Below, piece by piece: positions 23,901-35,660 of a DNA stretch of 64,000 bases. Each line of letters starts with the position of its first letter. The first letter of the stretch is position 1. The stretch is from Neodontobutis hainanensis (taxonomy: Eukaryota > Chordata > Actinopteri > Gobiiformes > Odontobutidae): contig JALDNG010000021.1 of the NCBI GenBank assembly GCA_024349245.1, positions 2,504,501-2,568,500 on the forward strand. The letters run 5' to 3'. A model generated the notes under the pieces. The model did not search any database. It had not been told where the DNA came from and worked only from the letters and a program-made list of their open reading frames with translations. Made by a program: the position numbers and the translations under genes.

Positions 23901-26900
23901 CCACAATAACACCCACCAACACTAAGTGAAATTAGAAATTAAAATTATAAAATGTAATGTAATTAACTATAATTGTTTTGTAACATTATATTAAAAAGCA
24001 GATAAAACAAATGACAAATGAAATATGACTTCAAAAGACAAGTATGTGATCAGTAGTCACTTAAATAAGATTGATAACATTTATACAGGAATGATAGAAC
24101 TTTTTGTGTAATCTAATGTAAGTGTTGTAGAAGTAACTCTACCAGAATCCTTTGCCTGTGTTACCGTCAAGGCCTTTTCACTGATAGTGCTTCGTTTGTG
24201 GTGTTGTCTTTGTGCCACAGTGATGCAGAACACCAGTTTGCAGACTGGCTGGGGATCCATGAGAGGATCTGTCAGCTGCTGGTTCCAATTCGCACCCAGA
24301 CCCTCCAGAGTATCCAGAAGGCAGGGCGTATTGAAAATGAAATACGAAAGGTAAGGATATACTGTGGGTGATGTGGACGTTTCATTTTAAGTGTCTTTAG
24401 GGGGAAATTCAAATGAATTTGGGCCACCAGTGTGTATTTATTAAAGTCAGTCCACTGTCCAAATGTCAAATAAGACTACAAATAAATAATAATAAAATAA
24501 AGACTACTAATAGAAGGCTCATAGAAATAGATAAGACGCAGAAGCCACTAAAGCAACTTGTGGGACAGGGACCACTCTAGGTACTTTTTCTAAGTTGTAC
24601 ATGGGATTTCCTTTAGGATGAACTAAGCATGCCATTACAAAATGTAGGTCTTTTCTAGATAGGATGCTGAAATATCATTTAAATATCTAATTTTATAGCA
24701 TATTTCAAGATTAAAACATTAGTAGCAATGAATAGTAATGTTTCGTAAATGATGACTGCTTAGGAGTGGGTGGTTATTACAGTGTGTTACCTAACTTTTG
24801 GTTTTAGTGTAACTAGACAAACCAGTTTCCTAGTTGATGTCAGTAATCCTATATATATTTACTGTATATAGTCTCAGTCACGCTCTGATCCTAAAGAGTC
24901 ACATTCTGAATGAATGAAAAGTGGAACCTGATGATTCATGTGAGGCGTTATGTAATCTGAATCATTAATTATTCTGTTCTTGTGTTGTCATTTTCTTAGA
25001 AAGAGCTAATTGGTGTTGCTAAATCCATAGCTGAGGGGAAACTGGCTGAGGGAAAACACAAGGAGGCTCTTCCAGCGGGACAGACCTGCCTGAGCTTCTC
25101 TATCGACGTGTACGGCCCCTGCACCGTTCAGCTGGTGCCTGCGTACCTGCTGCTGGCTGAGGCCCATATGGGTGAGGGTTTTCATCAGCTTTTCAACATA
25201 TTCAGACCCTGGGGCGCTTTTTCAGATTTTTCTGTGGGGCCATTGCTGTGTGCCCGTTCGTTTTTTTAACCCCAGTTCAATAATTACAAAATATCAAATG
25301 GAAAAACCATGTCACTAATTTGAGGCCATTCAACCTCCTTACAGATGCATACAGGTGCTTACAAGTTTGTGCTCACACAATGTTTAACACAGGGAGCTTG
25401 TGAAAAAGCTTTTTCTAAAATAAATTGACAACATTTTAGATGCTCTCGTTCACAACAGCACCTGGAGGTTTTTAAGCTCATGGCTACTCAGCCAGATGTG
25501 CTAAAGATGCTGGAGAGTGAAAATATTATAGAAGGTGTAGCAGAAAGAAGTCAGTTGCTGAGTTGCTGCAGAGATTATGGAGTAATCAATGTAGGTTAAA
25601 TACATTAGCTTTTCAGTTTTTCTTCCCCTCTCTTATGTTTTTATCAAGTTTTAGTTGATAAGTTTTGAAAAGTAAGTGGTAAGTAGTAAAATTATGTGGC
25701 TTTGTTATACTTATTTATTTCTTTACACTCAAGGATCAAAGTAATCAAGGATGTTTGCTGAAGCCTAAACCAGAAAGGTTGAATTTATATTCCACCAGGA
25801 TCTACCAGGATTGGCTTTAGACTTTGTATCAGGCTTCCACCTTTTTTATGTATCATCTTGTGTTTCAGTGTATGTTCCACTTTAACAGGTTTAGGTAATG
25901 TTCCCTCGGCCTCAGACCTGCTGTCCCAGGCCGAGTGGGCGGTGTCCAAGAACCCAGACTGTGGCCATGAGCTCCACCACCTACTGCACAGGACTCTGGG
26001 GCGTCTCCACACTGCAAAGAAAGACCTAGACGCTGCACTGTTCAGCTTTGCCAACGACGTATGCTTCAGAAAGACTCACACTGGCCTCACAATAAACACC
26101 TTTGCAGCATAACAATAATAAACTATACATAATCATGTCTTTTCAGATTTACCATGCCTCTGAGGAGTACGGCCCCGACAGCACAGTCTGCAGTAACAGC
26201 TATTTCCTCATGGCCAGTGTTTTTGCTATAAAGAGGAAGATGCCTATTGTCCGTTCTCTGTACAGTGAGGTAGTTTTAGTCAATACTGCTGCATTGTCAG
26301 ACCTTATTTTTTGCCTCTCTTTTACTGTTACTGTCTTGTCTGTCTTTGTAGGTGGCACGGACCTGGCATTCACATCTGACTAAACTTGTGCAGCCCTTTG
26401 TGGAAAACCCTGACACATCTTTGCAGCCCACGTTTGGTATGTTTACTTTACTGTGTGGTCATTCAGCTTTTATTTTTCTTACTCTGACATGCCCTCAGTT
26501 AGGTTTCTGTTACCAAATATGGATTATATAATGAACTGTCAATCAAGGGGACAAAGGGTTATTGTTTCGAGATATCGGTTTAAGGAGCAGCTCTGTGCAG
26601 GTTTGCATGTAGGCGTTGGACATTTGTACCTTCTATATATTATATTAAGACTACATTGAGTTCATGTGCAATAGTTAACACAGCATAAAAATCCAAAAAT
26701 TTCACAAAAGTTAACTTTATAGTTTCTTATAATCACACCAATTTTTATTATTATTATTTAGTTTTTTTTACTTTTTGGATGTGTCCATTTTGTGTGGTTT
26801 TGTGTGCACCTTTTTGATGGGTTTACAGCAGTTTAATTTGACACATGACTACTCTCTCAACGTCTTAATCTGCATTTGCTGTTGTCCTTTAAGAGTAACT

Positions 26901-29900
26901 TTACCTTGCTCATCCAGTTGAGCACTCTCAGTATCTTCAATGTTTGTGACAGATTTTGAACTGCTAAAGGTCCTGCAGTGTTCCTGAGAGTCACGTGATG
27001 TTACTGTGGCGTGTTTTGTCAGCTGATTTATACAGGTAGGAGGATTCGGGGCCTCGTTCCGGATCTTGTTTGCCTCCTTAATCCAACAACAGTGTTAAAT
27101 CAGCTGACAAGACACATCACAGTAACATCACGTGAATCTTCTAAAGAAGACTGCAGAAAGGCACAACACTCACAAACATTAGTCTGATTATAAGAAACTA
27201 GTTAGTTAGTTAACACAGCAGTGTGGCCTGTGATGAAGAGAGTGTGTCTTTATTCATTTCCTGGTCTTTGATGCAGAGGAGTTATAATATTTCTGAGTAC
27301 AAATGTTAAGTTGATGTTAAGAATGGAAAAACTAAATGTGCCACCTTTTGGCTTTAAAATATCTAACATGAAGATTTTTAAATTATTATTATTAATTATT
27401 ATTAGAAGAACTTTCAAATGTCTTCAAAACAGGAACCATGTAACTTTTAGCCCCAAAATGTATATTTGTGTAATCATTTAAATGGTTCTTCTGAGATCGG
27501 TAGAATCATGTCTGTCTCACTGACAGTACCCTCAGCTGGACAGAGAGCTCCTATAACGTTTTTATCCCGGGACGAGGACACACTATGGATCAAACAGAGG
27601 GAGCAGAAATTGGCCAATACACTTGACCCTTGCAGAGTTGTATTAGTACAAAATGCACTGAAATGACCTTCTGACTGTTTCAGAAGACATGTTCTTTCTT
27701 CAGATTATTATAAACAGATTATATCCTTGTTGTCACAACACTCTGTGAGAGTTGCTTTCTGCTGGCTAAGACAATGCTGGCTGCACGTGGCCTTCCTTGC
27801 AGCAAGAAGGTTGTGAGTTCAAACCCTGGCCTCGAACATTCTAGGCAAACCCATTCTCATGTGGGCCCCCCAAAAGTTGCTGGGATAAGCTTCAGAGCCC
27901 AGCAACCCTTAAGAGGACAAAGTGCAAGAAAATGAATGAACCTGACTCCAGTCAATCAACTGTGATTGCACTCAGTGTTGTGGGTGTTCAGCTTAATGAG
28001 TTATTACTATTTTTGGATCTACATACAGTTGTGCTTAGTTTACATACCCTGGCAGAATTTGTGATTGTTTGGCCATTTTTCAGAGAATATAAATAATATA
28101 TATATATATATATTTATCATAGTTAGTGGTTGGGTGAAGCCATTTATTGTCAAACAATTGTGTTTACTCTTTTTAAATCATAATGACAACAGAACCTACC
28201 TAAACTACCCTGTTCAAAAGTTTACAAACCCCAGGTCTTAATACTGTGTATTTCCACCTTTAACACCAACAACAGTTTGAAGTCTTTCGTGGTAGTTGTA
28301 GATGAGGCTTTTTATTTTCTCAGATGGTAATTCTTTTTGGCAAAAAGCCTCCAGTTCCTGTAAATTCTTGGGCTCTTGCATGAACTGCATGTTTGAGATC
28401 TCAGAGTGGCTCAATGATACTGAGGTCAGGAGACTGAGACCAATCCAGAACCTTCACTTTATGCTGCTGTAGCCAATGACAGGTCGACTTGTCCTTGTGC
28501 TTTGGATCGTTGTTATGTTGGAACATCCAAGTACGTCCCATGCACAGCTTCAGGACTGATGAGTGCAAATTTTCCCCCAGTATTTTCTGATAACATGCTG
28601 CATTCATCTTTTCCTGTGCCTTTGTAGCTCACACATTCTCAAAACATCAGCTCCACCTCCATGTTTCACAGTAGGACTGGTGTATATTTCATCATAGGCC
28701 TTGTTGACTCTTCTCCAAATGTAACGTTTATGGTTGTGGCCAAAAAGTTATATCTGTCTCACTCCAAATGACTTTGTCTTGAGGCTTGTCTCTGTGCTGT
28801 TTGGCGTATTTTAAGAGGGATGCTTTGTGGCATTTGTGTATTAATGGCTTTATTACCATGAAGCCCATTTTTCTTCAAGTGTCTCCTTAATGTGCGTTTT
28901 TGCAAACATTGCATCAAAGCATTGCCAACATTCATCCATGTTTAATTTGCCTGTATCCGTTTCCTGGTTTATTTCTTTGGTTGTTCATTGTTGACATCAG
29001 TGCCGACCACTGGGAGCGGTCCTTTTTTTCTGAAACAAGCTGTGATTGGACAAAATCCTGCTGTGGGCTAATCATTCTCATCCATTAAAATCCTTTATTA
29101 TAAAGCCTAAATCACGTCTTAAGGTCTCATTTTTTTCAGATATGATCCATGTTACAATAAGCTGTTAGATTATTAAACTGAAACTAAATGAGTGAAACAT
29201 TTGGTAATCCCTGTTTAACTGTGAGATAGCATTGGCTACAACATGCAACAAGTCTATAATTAACAACAAAAACCCTGTAAACAATCACATGGCCCACCTC
29301 ACCTCTAACACCACCATCTTTTCCTCCTCCCACCCGACAGTCAACAGCTCCGTCCAGTGGCATATCACTGAGAAATAAGGTCAGCGCTGCTATATTTAGC
29401 CTCAGTTGTCTTCTTGCAGTGCAATCCAAAGGCTAAAGCCCAGATTTACAGCAGCCAGAGCTCAGGGCCGACTGCAGACCACGGCTCTAGCAGCGCAGCA
29501 TCCGCACCACTAGCCTCTGACACTGCCCTACATTTGACACTAAGCCTGTTAGCATCAACACAGTTTCACCCCCCAAGGCCTCGTGGGACGGCTAATGCGG
29601 AAAGAAAACACACGTATACTAGGACTGTCCAGCTAATAATTACATAACATGGAAATGAGATAGTCACTGGTATTGTTGGACCCTTTCAGTATTTTATTGA
29701 TGTTGTTTACCCGTATTTTACGGCAAATGAAAATGATAAACTGTGAATAAGGCGAGAGGCTCAAAATGTGTGTCCTTCAAAATAAGACACTGATGAATCA
29801 TTTGAAAGATTGATGAGGCTCTTATATCTGTGTGTGGTTCATAAATATTAGATACTAGTGTATGCACTTAGTATCAGGGGGTACTCGTTTCTTTCAGAAA

Positions 29901-32900
29901 GTGCTCGGAAAAAGTAGAACATCCTTAGCGCCTACAATAGAACAGTTACTAACCCAATGAAGAATGTCATGTATAATCTGAAGTCGTTATAAACAGGATT
30001 TAGATGGTGGATTTTGCATGTGTTGCTCATTCACACGTTTGATCCTTTTTTTTCTTTAATTTATTTGTTTTTTTTTTTTCTTTAGACAAAGCCAAGCTCG
30101 TTGAAGTGGACAAGATGTTACAGACCGTTCTGGACTTTGAGCAGAGTCACTTGAGAAAGGACCAGGCTCAGGTGGCTCTGGTGTCCCACTCTCTGTCGCT
30201 GCTGTGGTTCGTCGGAGGAGACTCTGTGAAGGTGAACCTTACATGAGAAGAGCTTTACTTTTTCAGCTACTGTTTGACAAATGTGACACATTTCCAACCT
30301 TATTCTCACGATAGGATTAGCTCTAGTTAGTTAAGCTGTGAAGAGGCGACAGGGTTTAGTGGAAGTAAAGGCGCTGATAATGAGTAACCGTCACATGATA
30401 CACTTCAGGCTTTATACTGTGTGACCAACGCAAAGGTGATGAGAGAAGAACTGGAGAGAAAGGGTTCAGAAGAGAAATGATAATGACTTTTAATCAGGAT
30501 TGATTTAGATTTTTTTGTTTGCTGTTAATTGTTTTCATTAACATATTTATTTGACCAAAATAAATCAACAATAATAAAGGATCATATGAGAAGCACATAA
30601 ATGCAGCAAATGACACACATTGAAACATTAAACATGTCATTCTGCCTTTGCTGCAACAAAACAAATGGAAAAGAAAAGCAAAAGAGCAAAAAATGATGGT
30701 TGAGCTTGAAAAGGGCTTAAATGTGATTTTTAGTGTTGTAATCAAAATATGTCATTGTAATTTTTTTGATTTGTCGAAGTAACTGTTTGTGTTTTTGGCC
30801 TGCTAAAAGAAGTTTAAAACATCATTACATCCAATACAATAATGATTACAAACCGACAATACTGTAAAATAAAACAATATGTACCTGGATAAAACAAAAT
30901 ATGCATCCTCACAGGCAGATGTTAAAGATACAGGATACAACGAGAAAATAACAAGATAGCTGAACAAATGTACAGTTAAAGTGTGCCAATAGTGTCTGTA
31001 ATAGTAACAGGACGATTTTAAAGTGTTGTAAATGATCAGTTTGGAGTGTTGGGGGATCTTGGAGCCCAGTTGAGCTTTAGCTTCCTGTTCTTGGGGCAGT
31101 GAGTTCTGTTGCTCACCATGAAGAATGTCCTTAGGTCATTTGACTATATTAGATATGACAGAGCGGCCCGAGGCAACAGTATCATCAGAGTTCATAAGCT
31201 CTCCTCTTGGTTTTACTTGAACATACATTATCTGAGCCTGAGTTGAGTTTTGTTTGAGACATTTAAGCAAGAACTGGTAAAACCTGTGGATAGATTATAG
31301 AAACGGTTTGCCTTGTGGCTTAATATAAAGTTTTCCCTCGTCAAATATTGTGAAAGAGGTTTAGCTGTGAGTCTCCAGATTATGACTCACTGAAAGTTTT
31401 GACTCTCTTCCTTTCAGGTACAGCTATGAAAATAGTGTTGTTTTTTGTTGTATTAAAAGGTCAAGACTTGTTCACTTTTTTCATTGGGATTCATAGAGCT
31501 AATAAAAGTTGAACAAACAGGACTCAGAAACGGGTTAATATTTATGTTCTGACTATTTTCGGATACCGGCCTCAATGTAATAGTGTTAAATGTCTGCAAT
31601 TTGCTCATTGCTAAATATAGTTTAATCAAGTGACTTATGAGACCAGCTACTGATTAACATTAGTTAGTGTTAATAGGGCGGCAGTGGCTCAGTGGTAGAG
31701 CGGTCGTCTTTCAACCGGAAGGTAGTGGGTTCGATTCCCACTCTTCCCACAGTTCATACTGTCGTTGTGTCCTTGGGCACTTAACCCACCTTGCCTTGTA
31801 TAAATGTGTAAGAATGTTCAGTGAATGTATGTGGTGAGTGTCGGAGAGTCCGTAGGCGCAAAATGGCTGCCACGTCTCTGTCAGTCTGCCCCAGGGCATC
31901 TGTGTCTACAGTTGTAGCTCACCATCACCACTGTGACTGTGTATGAATGAATAATGGACAGCTTATAAGTGCTTTGCGTCCCTTGGTCCAAATCCAATCC
32001 ATTATTATTATAGTAATGTACAGTGCATCCGGAAAGTATTCACACTTCACAGCTTTATTACAAAATTGATTAAATTCAAATATTTTCCTCAGAATTTTAC
32101 AAACAATACCCCATAATGACAACATTAAAGAAGTTTGTTTTAACATGTTTTAAAACTAAAAAATGTGATAAAACTAAAATACTAAAAAAGCTCATAAGTA
32201 TTCACAGCCTTTGCCATGAAACTCAAAATGGAGCTCAAGTATGACTGAAATCTCTGTGGCTGTCACTCATGTCTCAGATCCACTCATCTTTGTTTAAGGC
32301 TGGTTTCTAACACTTACAGCTTGATTGAATAAAAATAACATAACAAAAGTTGAGTAATCTATATTGAACACTATTACATATACATTTCTCAAGTCCATAT
32401 TAAGAAATCATATTTAGTAATTACTTAAAACAGTTTGGTGGAACAAGTTGACATAGTATTTTTAATCAAAACTAAAGTTTATTTCTTAAGATTGCACAGT
32501 TAACAGTGCATGTCAGAAAAAACCAGGCCATAAAGTCCAAGGAGCTTTGAAAGACCCAATAAGCACAAGGGCCTCCATCATCTGTAATAAAAGAAGTTTA
32601 GAACCACCAGCACATGAAGCAGTTTGAATACTTTCCGATGTACTGTATGTAACCAGCACTCAACTCCAAAAAAGGACTACACAATAAAACCAACTGTCCA
32701 ATACAAACACTAATGAGCAGTTTATCTTTACTTACAAGCTGCTGGAAAACCCTTGATAGTGCTTGAAAGGGCAGGGCATGCCTGACTAAACCTTTGAAAA
32801 CAAAGGCCACTCCTTGTTGCAGGAGGACAGTGATGATAAATCATGTGTTTCCCTGAAGCTACAGACATACCATAAATACCAGGAACAAGCCACATCCATA

Positions 32901-33200
32901 GCTTCACTTTTAACATGTCACTCAAACAAAGCTCCCACAAACTCCTTTTCTCTGCCTCTTATTGCATAACACACTGAGATCAGCTCAAGCTGACCGGGTC
33001 AACCCACGATTATATAAGTCAGCTTTAACTTCCTTCTGAGAGGGTAACCGCTGCTGCAGCTGCTGCGCTTGTTTCCGTCCGTGTCACAGGCGCAGGGATT
33101 TGGCCGTGCAGCTCTGCAGTCGAGCCAGATGATCCCAAACCACGAGCTGATGGGGCCCATTCAGAGTCTGCTGCAGCTGCTGGAGACGTCCCGGGCCTGA
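20957..33200 (+). CDS. zmynd12: Zinc finger MYND-type containing 12 (ZMYND12), 8 coding exons, 358 aa
   Basis: Coding exons are 20957-21096, 24221-24350, 25000-25171, 25889-26058, 26147-26269, 26352-26436, 30086-30231 and 33090-33200. All are GT-AG and in phase, giving 1077 nt with a TGA stop. The MYND zinc finger is at residues 27-64: C27, C30, C38, C41, C47, H51, H60 and C64. A His stands where many MYND fingers have the sixth Cys; mammalian ZMYND12 has the same C-x3-H. The rest is helical and TPR-like, for example the segment LVPAYLLLAEAHMGLG. The length is close to the human protein (365 aa). In mammals ZMYND12 works with TTC29 and DNAH1 in the sperm flagellar axoneme. The start is the first ATG in frame with the MYND domain and follows an X-box by about 110 bp. 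A promoter-proximal polyadenylation signal supports the 3' end. Confidence 0.96.
21097..24220 (+). other. zmynd12 intron 1
   Basis: AT-rich intron without a supportable exon. It contains a degenerate 11-bp motif stretch (22695-22790). The first few hundred bases are GC-richer and may be part of the promoter region. Confidence 0.6.
22695..22790 (+). repeat. Degenerate 11-bp AAACCAGGACT-type stretch
   Basis: Seven or so imperfect copies of AACCAGGACTA-like words occur in zmynd12 intron 1, on the strand opposite to the large 15.3-16.2 kb array. They are too diverged for exact periodicity. Confidence 0.5.
26971..27155. repeat. Long fold-back (inverted repeat) in zmynd12 intron 6
   Basis: The left arm 26991-27030 begins TCACGTGATGTTACTGTG and ends TCAGCTGATTTA. 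The right arm 27096-27135 is its near-perfect complement, with 4-5 mismatches in 40 bp. A 65-bp loop separates them. Weaker pairing extends outwards to about 26971 and 27155, through CTGCAGT words. The arms include CACGTG and CAGCTG palindromes. It is probably a MITE-type fold-back, but I see no target duplication. Confidence 0.75.
27775..27945 (+). mobile_element. Degraded tRNA-type SINE with internal deletion
   Basis: The head carries AGGTTGTGAGTTCAAACCC, a B-box-like word. The tail matches the TGCTGGGATAAGCT... and GGACAA...AGAAAATGAATGAA end common in fish repeats. The middle of the usual element is missing. It lies in zmynd12 intron 6. Confidence 0.5.
28026..28915 (-). mobile_element. 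Tc1-like transposon remnant with decayed transposase
   Basis: The left end CAGTTGTGCTTAGTTTACAT follows a TA, as in Tc1 elements. On the minus strand, transposase remnants include FQHNNDPKH and WSQSPDLSIIEPL, the second and third parts of a Tc1 DDE catalytic region. A PTVKHGGG-type segment lies upstream, broken by frame changes and stops. No matching right inverted end was found, so the copy is truncated and inactive. It lies inside zmynd12 intron 6. Confidence 0.85.
31676..32012 (+). mobile_element. tRNA-derived SINE in zmynd12 intron 7
   Basis: The tRNA-like head is GGCGGCAGTGGCTCAGTGGT, with the B box GGTTCGATTCCC at 31728-31739. The body includes GGCGCAAAATGGCTGCCACG, and the tail resembles AATCCAATCCATTATTATTA. 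It is the same family as the minus-strand copy at 19552-19916. The tail abuts the TA that begins a Tc1-type element. Confidence 0.88.
32021..32645. mobile_element. Non-autonomous Tc1-type element with TA target
   Basis: The left end CAGTGCATCCGGAAAGTATT and the right end GAATACTTTCCGATGTACTG are inverted partners. Both are flanked by TA (32019-32020 and 32646-32647). At 625 bp it is far shorter than a full Tc1 (about 1.6 kb), and the transposase is lost. Confidence 0.82.
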
Positions 33201-33247
33201 GTGATCACCGCATCTGCACACGTTTACCAAAAGCAAAGGTAGTTTTA

Positions 33248-33253
33248 AATAAA
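33248..33253 (+). terminator. zmynd12: zmynd12 polyadenylation signal
   Basis: A canonical AATAAA lies 48 nt after the zmynd12 TGA stop. It would give a very short 3' UTR. Confidence 0.65.
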
Positions 33254-33834
33254 GAGCTGTGAAAGTAGGCGGCTATGGCCCAGTCCACAATCTGTATGTT
33301 GTAAGAGAACAGTTCAAGTTCAGTCTTACCCCAGTAAAAGAAAAAAAATTATGGTCTCCAGTTTATTCAGACTAAGGTGATAATAACAGGTTTAATGTGC
33401 AGTTTTCCCCTTAGATCCTCAGTATTGTGGCTTTAAATTATGTCTCATGTGAATCTACTTAAAATATAGATTACAACGTATTTTTCTAGAAATGGGTTCT
33501 TGATATTTTTTTGTTTGATCATCAAAAGACATTTTCTTGTTCATATTGTAAATGATGGGAAAGTTGTTGATAGAAAAGGCTTGGAACATAATTGGAGCAA
33601 AATTTCTAACTTATGCTATAAGAACGAGACAAGTCATTTTCACTGGTTTTGAATAATGACTTTTATTTAATCAACAAAAAATGGGGGGGATATATTTACA
33701 TCTTTTTGCACATTTGTTTGAATTACATTTTCTGGGATGCATTTCCTAACACTGTGAACGGGTTAATAGTTGTAGGGGGTTTGTCTTGTTTGTACCTTTG
33801 AACCAGCCAAGCATCTCTTTCCCAACTTTTTCAA

Positions 33835-34021
33835 TTAAAGGTCACCTATTATACCATTTTCCTGATGCTTATATTTGTTTTTCCAAATAAACTGTATTTT
33901 TTAGGTTCACCAGCCTCCAAAACACCATTTTAGTGTCTGTCCCTTTAAGCCCCTCCCCCCCAAATCCAGAAAAATCTTGATTTAATAAAACAAAGAATAA
34001 AGCATTATAGGTGACCTTTAA
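33835..34021. mobile_element. 179-bp TTAA-flanked MITE (piggyBac-like)
   Basis: The element spans 33839-34017, with inverted ends AGGTCACCTATTATA and TATAGGTGACCT. TTAA lies on both sides (33835-33838 and 34018-34021). TTAA targets are typical of the piggyBac superfamily. There is no coding capacity. Confidence 0.75.
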
Positions 34022-34529
34022 AAATACACATTAATAATGAAGTAATTTCACGTTTCTGAAACACTATCTTTTTAATTCAAGGTAAATTCTGTAAACTTTC
34101 CTGCCAACACTAGGTTCCTTTCAGCACACTTTTTTTACACATTTTTTAAAATGAACAAGGTAACAACGACAGGCAGTAAAATATGGATTTAATTATTTCC
34201 CTTTTTAACAATTAAGCCAAATACAGTACATTAGCAGCATTCTGGAGTTAAATAGTAACATTGTGCTCTCCTGTGACCCTTCTCTCCTTTTCTAGATTAT
34301 TCCAGATGACTTTGTTTATCGTCACTTGTAGGTTTTATGTCTTGCATTGAAAATGCCACTGGAGCACAGTTCAAATCCTCGTTTAATGGCTGTAAACTTG
34401 CAGACGTGCTGTATATGCATATGTCAATCTACAAAAGAGGATACGGGCCACTGCTTAAACAAAAATACTCTTTTTTTTTTTTTATTACCAGAACTGCGAC
34501 GTTTAACTTTGAGCTGCGAACAGCTTGGA

Positions 34530-35660
34530 ACTGTGAGAATTCTGAGATTAAATATAGAATGTTTAAAAAAAAAAAAAAAAAGTCAGAAATAGTAAATTAA
34601 AGTTTTATTTCTGGGGAAGGGGAAAAAAAAAGTCTGAATTTTGAGTCTAAAGTCATACATTTTCTTTTAAAGTCCAAATTTAGATTAATGTAGGAAAAAA
34701 AGTCAGATTTGTGAGTTTTATTGAGATCAGAATTTTAAGAGAACACACACTGAATGTTAATAAATGACTGTGTAAAATGAATGCTTACATTAATACAGTT
34801 CCTACCAAATGGGTTTAATAATGAAATCTGACTAATCCCAAAATTGATTCCAGTGGCCCTAATCCTCTCACGTCTATATCTTACCCACAACAGTTGGAAA
34901 ACTAACGCTGATGCAAGAGAGAAATGAACATTCACTCATTTCTATGGCTGGCTTTTTAATGTTTCCAAAGGTGATGTTTTTATGTACACAACATGGAATG
35001 ATACAGGCTTTGTAAAAGAAAGTAACAACAACTGGAAAAAATGAATGACAGTTCAGAGAAGAAGAGGCGTTAACAACATTACGGTCCTTTTTCGCTCAAA
35101 CATTTCAGGGAGAGTGGACATTTCGTTAAAAGTCGTTCACAGTTTGTCAGACACTTCCGTCAAATACGGTTTTATTTACACTGGACAAGGTCACAGTAGT
35201 GTCGAAGGTGTTACTTCTGAGTGGAGCCACTGTGACACAAATTCAAGGGTTGTCCCGATACTACTTTTTTTCTTAAAATTGTGACTTTAATCTCAGAATT
35301 CAGACTTTCCGTCCCAGAATTCTAACTTTAATTTCTTATTTTTCTGAGATTTCTACCTTTAATCTCAGAATGTAGACTTTTGCCCCAGAATTGTAATTTA
35401 AAAGTTTAGAAAAAAATAAAATTGAACTTTAATTTTAATTCTAATTTTAATTTCTTTCTTTTTTCATTAAGAATTCTATCTCAGAATTGAGATAATTATA
35501 CCTTTTTCACAAATATATATTTTTTTAACATTCTTACAGTATTCTATACTTAATCACACAATTCAGTTTCTTACTGAATAACAATTTTCTCAGAAATACA
35601 ACTTCAATTTCACATTTTCAACTTTTCTCAGAGCAATAATTTACAGTTTTCTTTAATTTC
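34530..35660. repeat. Degenerate AATTCTGAGATTAAAGT-type repeats in opposite orientations
   Basis: Words like GAATTCTGAGATTAAA recur at 34530-34740 on the plus strand. Their complements (TTTAATCTCAGAAT) recur at 35230-35660. About 500 bp of other sequence separates the two sides. The copies are diverged and interrupted by A/T runs. Confidence 0.5.

Larger units (their letters stand above)
26437..30085 (+). other. zmynd12 intron 6
   Basis: A 3.6 kb intron that holds the fold-back, the degraded SINE and the Tc1 remnant. The segment 29250-29600 is GC-richer than its surroundings but has no exon I can place in frame. A T-rich run precedes the acceptor at 30085. Confidence 0.6.
30232..33089 (+). 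other. zmynd12 intron 7
   Basis: A 2.9 kb intron before the last exon. It contains a SINE (31676-32012) directly followed by a deleted Tc1-type element (32021-32645). No other coding segment is seen. Confidence 0.6.

Noticed and set aside
28401..28607. 68-codon minus-strand frame as a possible host gene
   Set aside because: It contains Tc1 transposase motifs (NDPKH and QSPDL) and is flanked by a Tc1 end; it is a decayed transposon fragment with breaks on both sides.
31690..31760. tRNA gene candidate with good A and B boxes
   Set aside because: It is the head of a SINE with a shared body and tail. No complete cloverleaf with an acceptor stem is evident, and the same applies at 19.9 and 20.07 kb.
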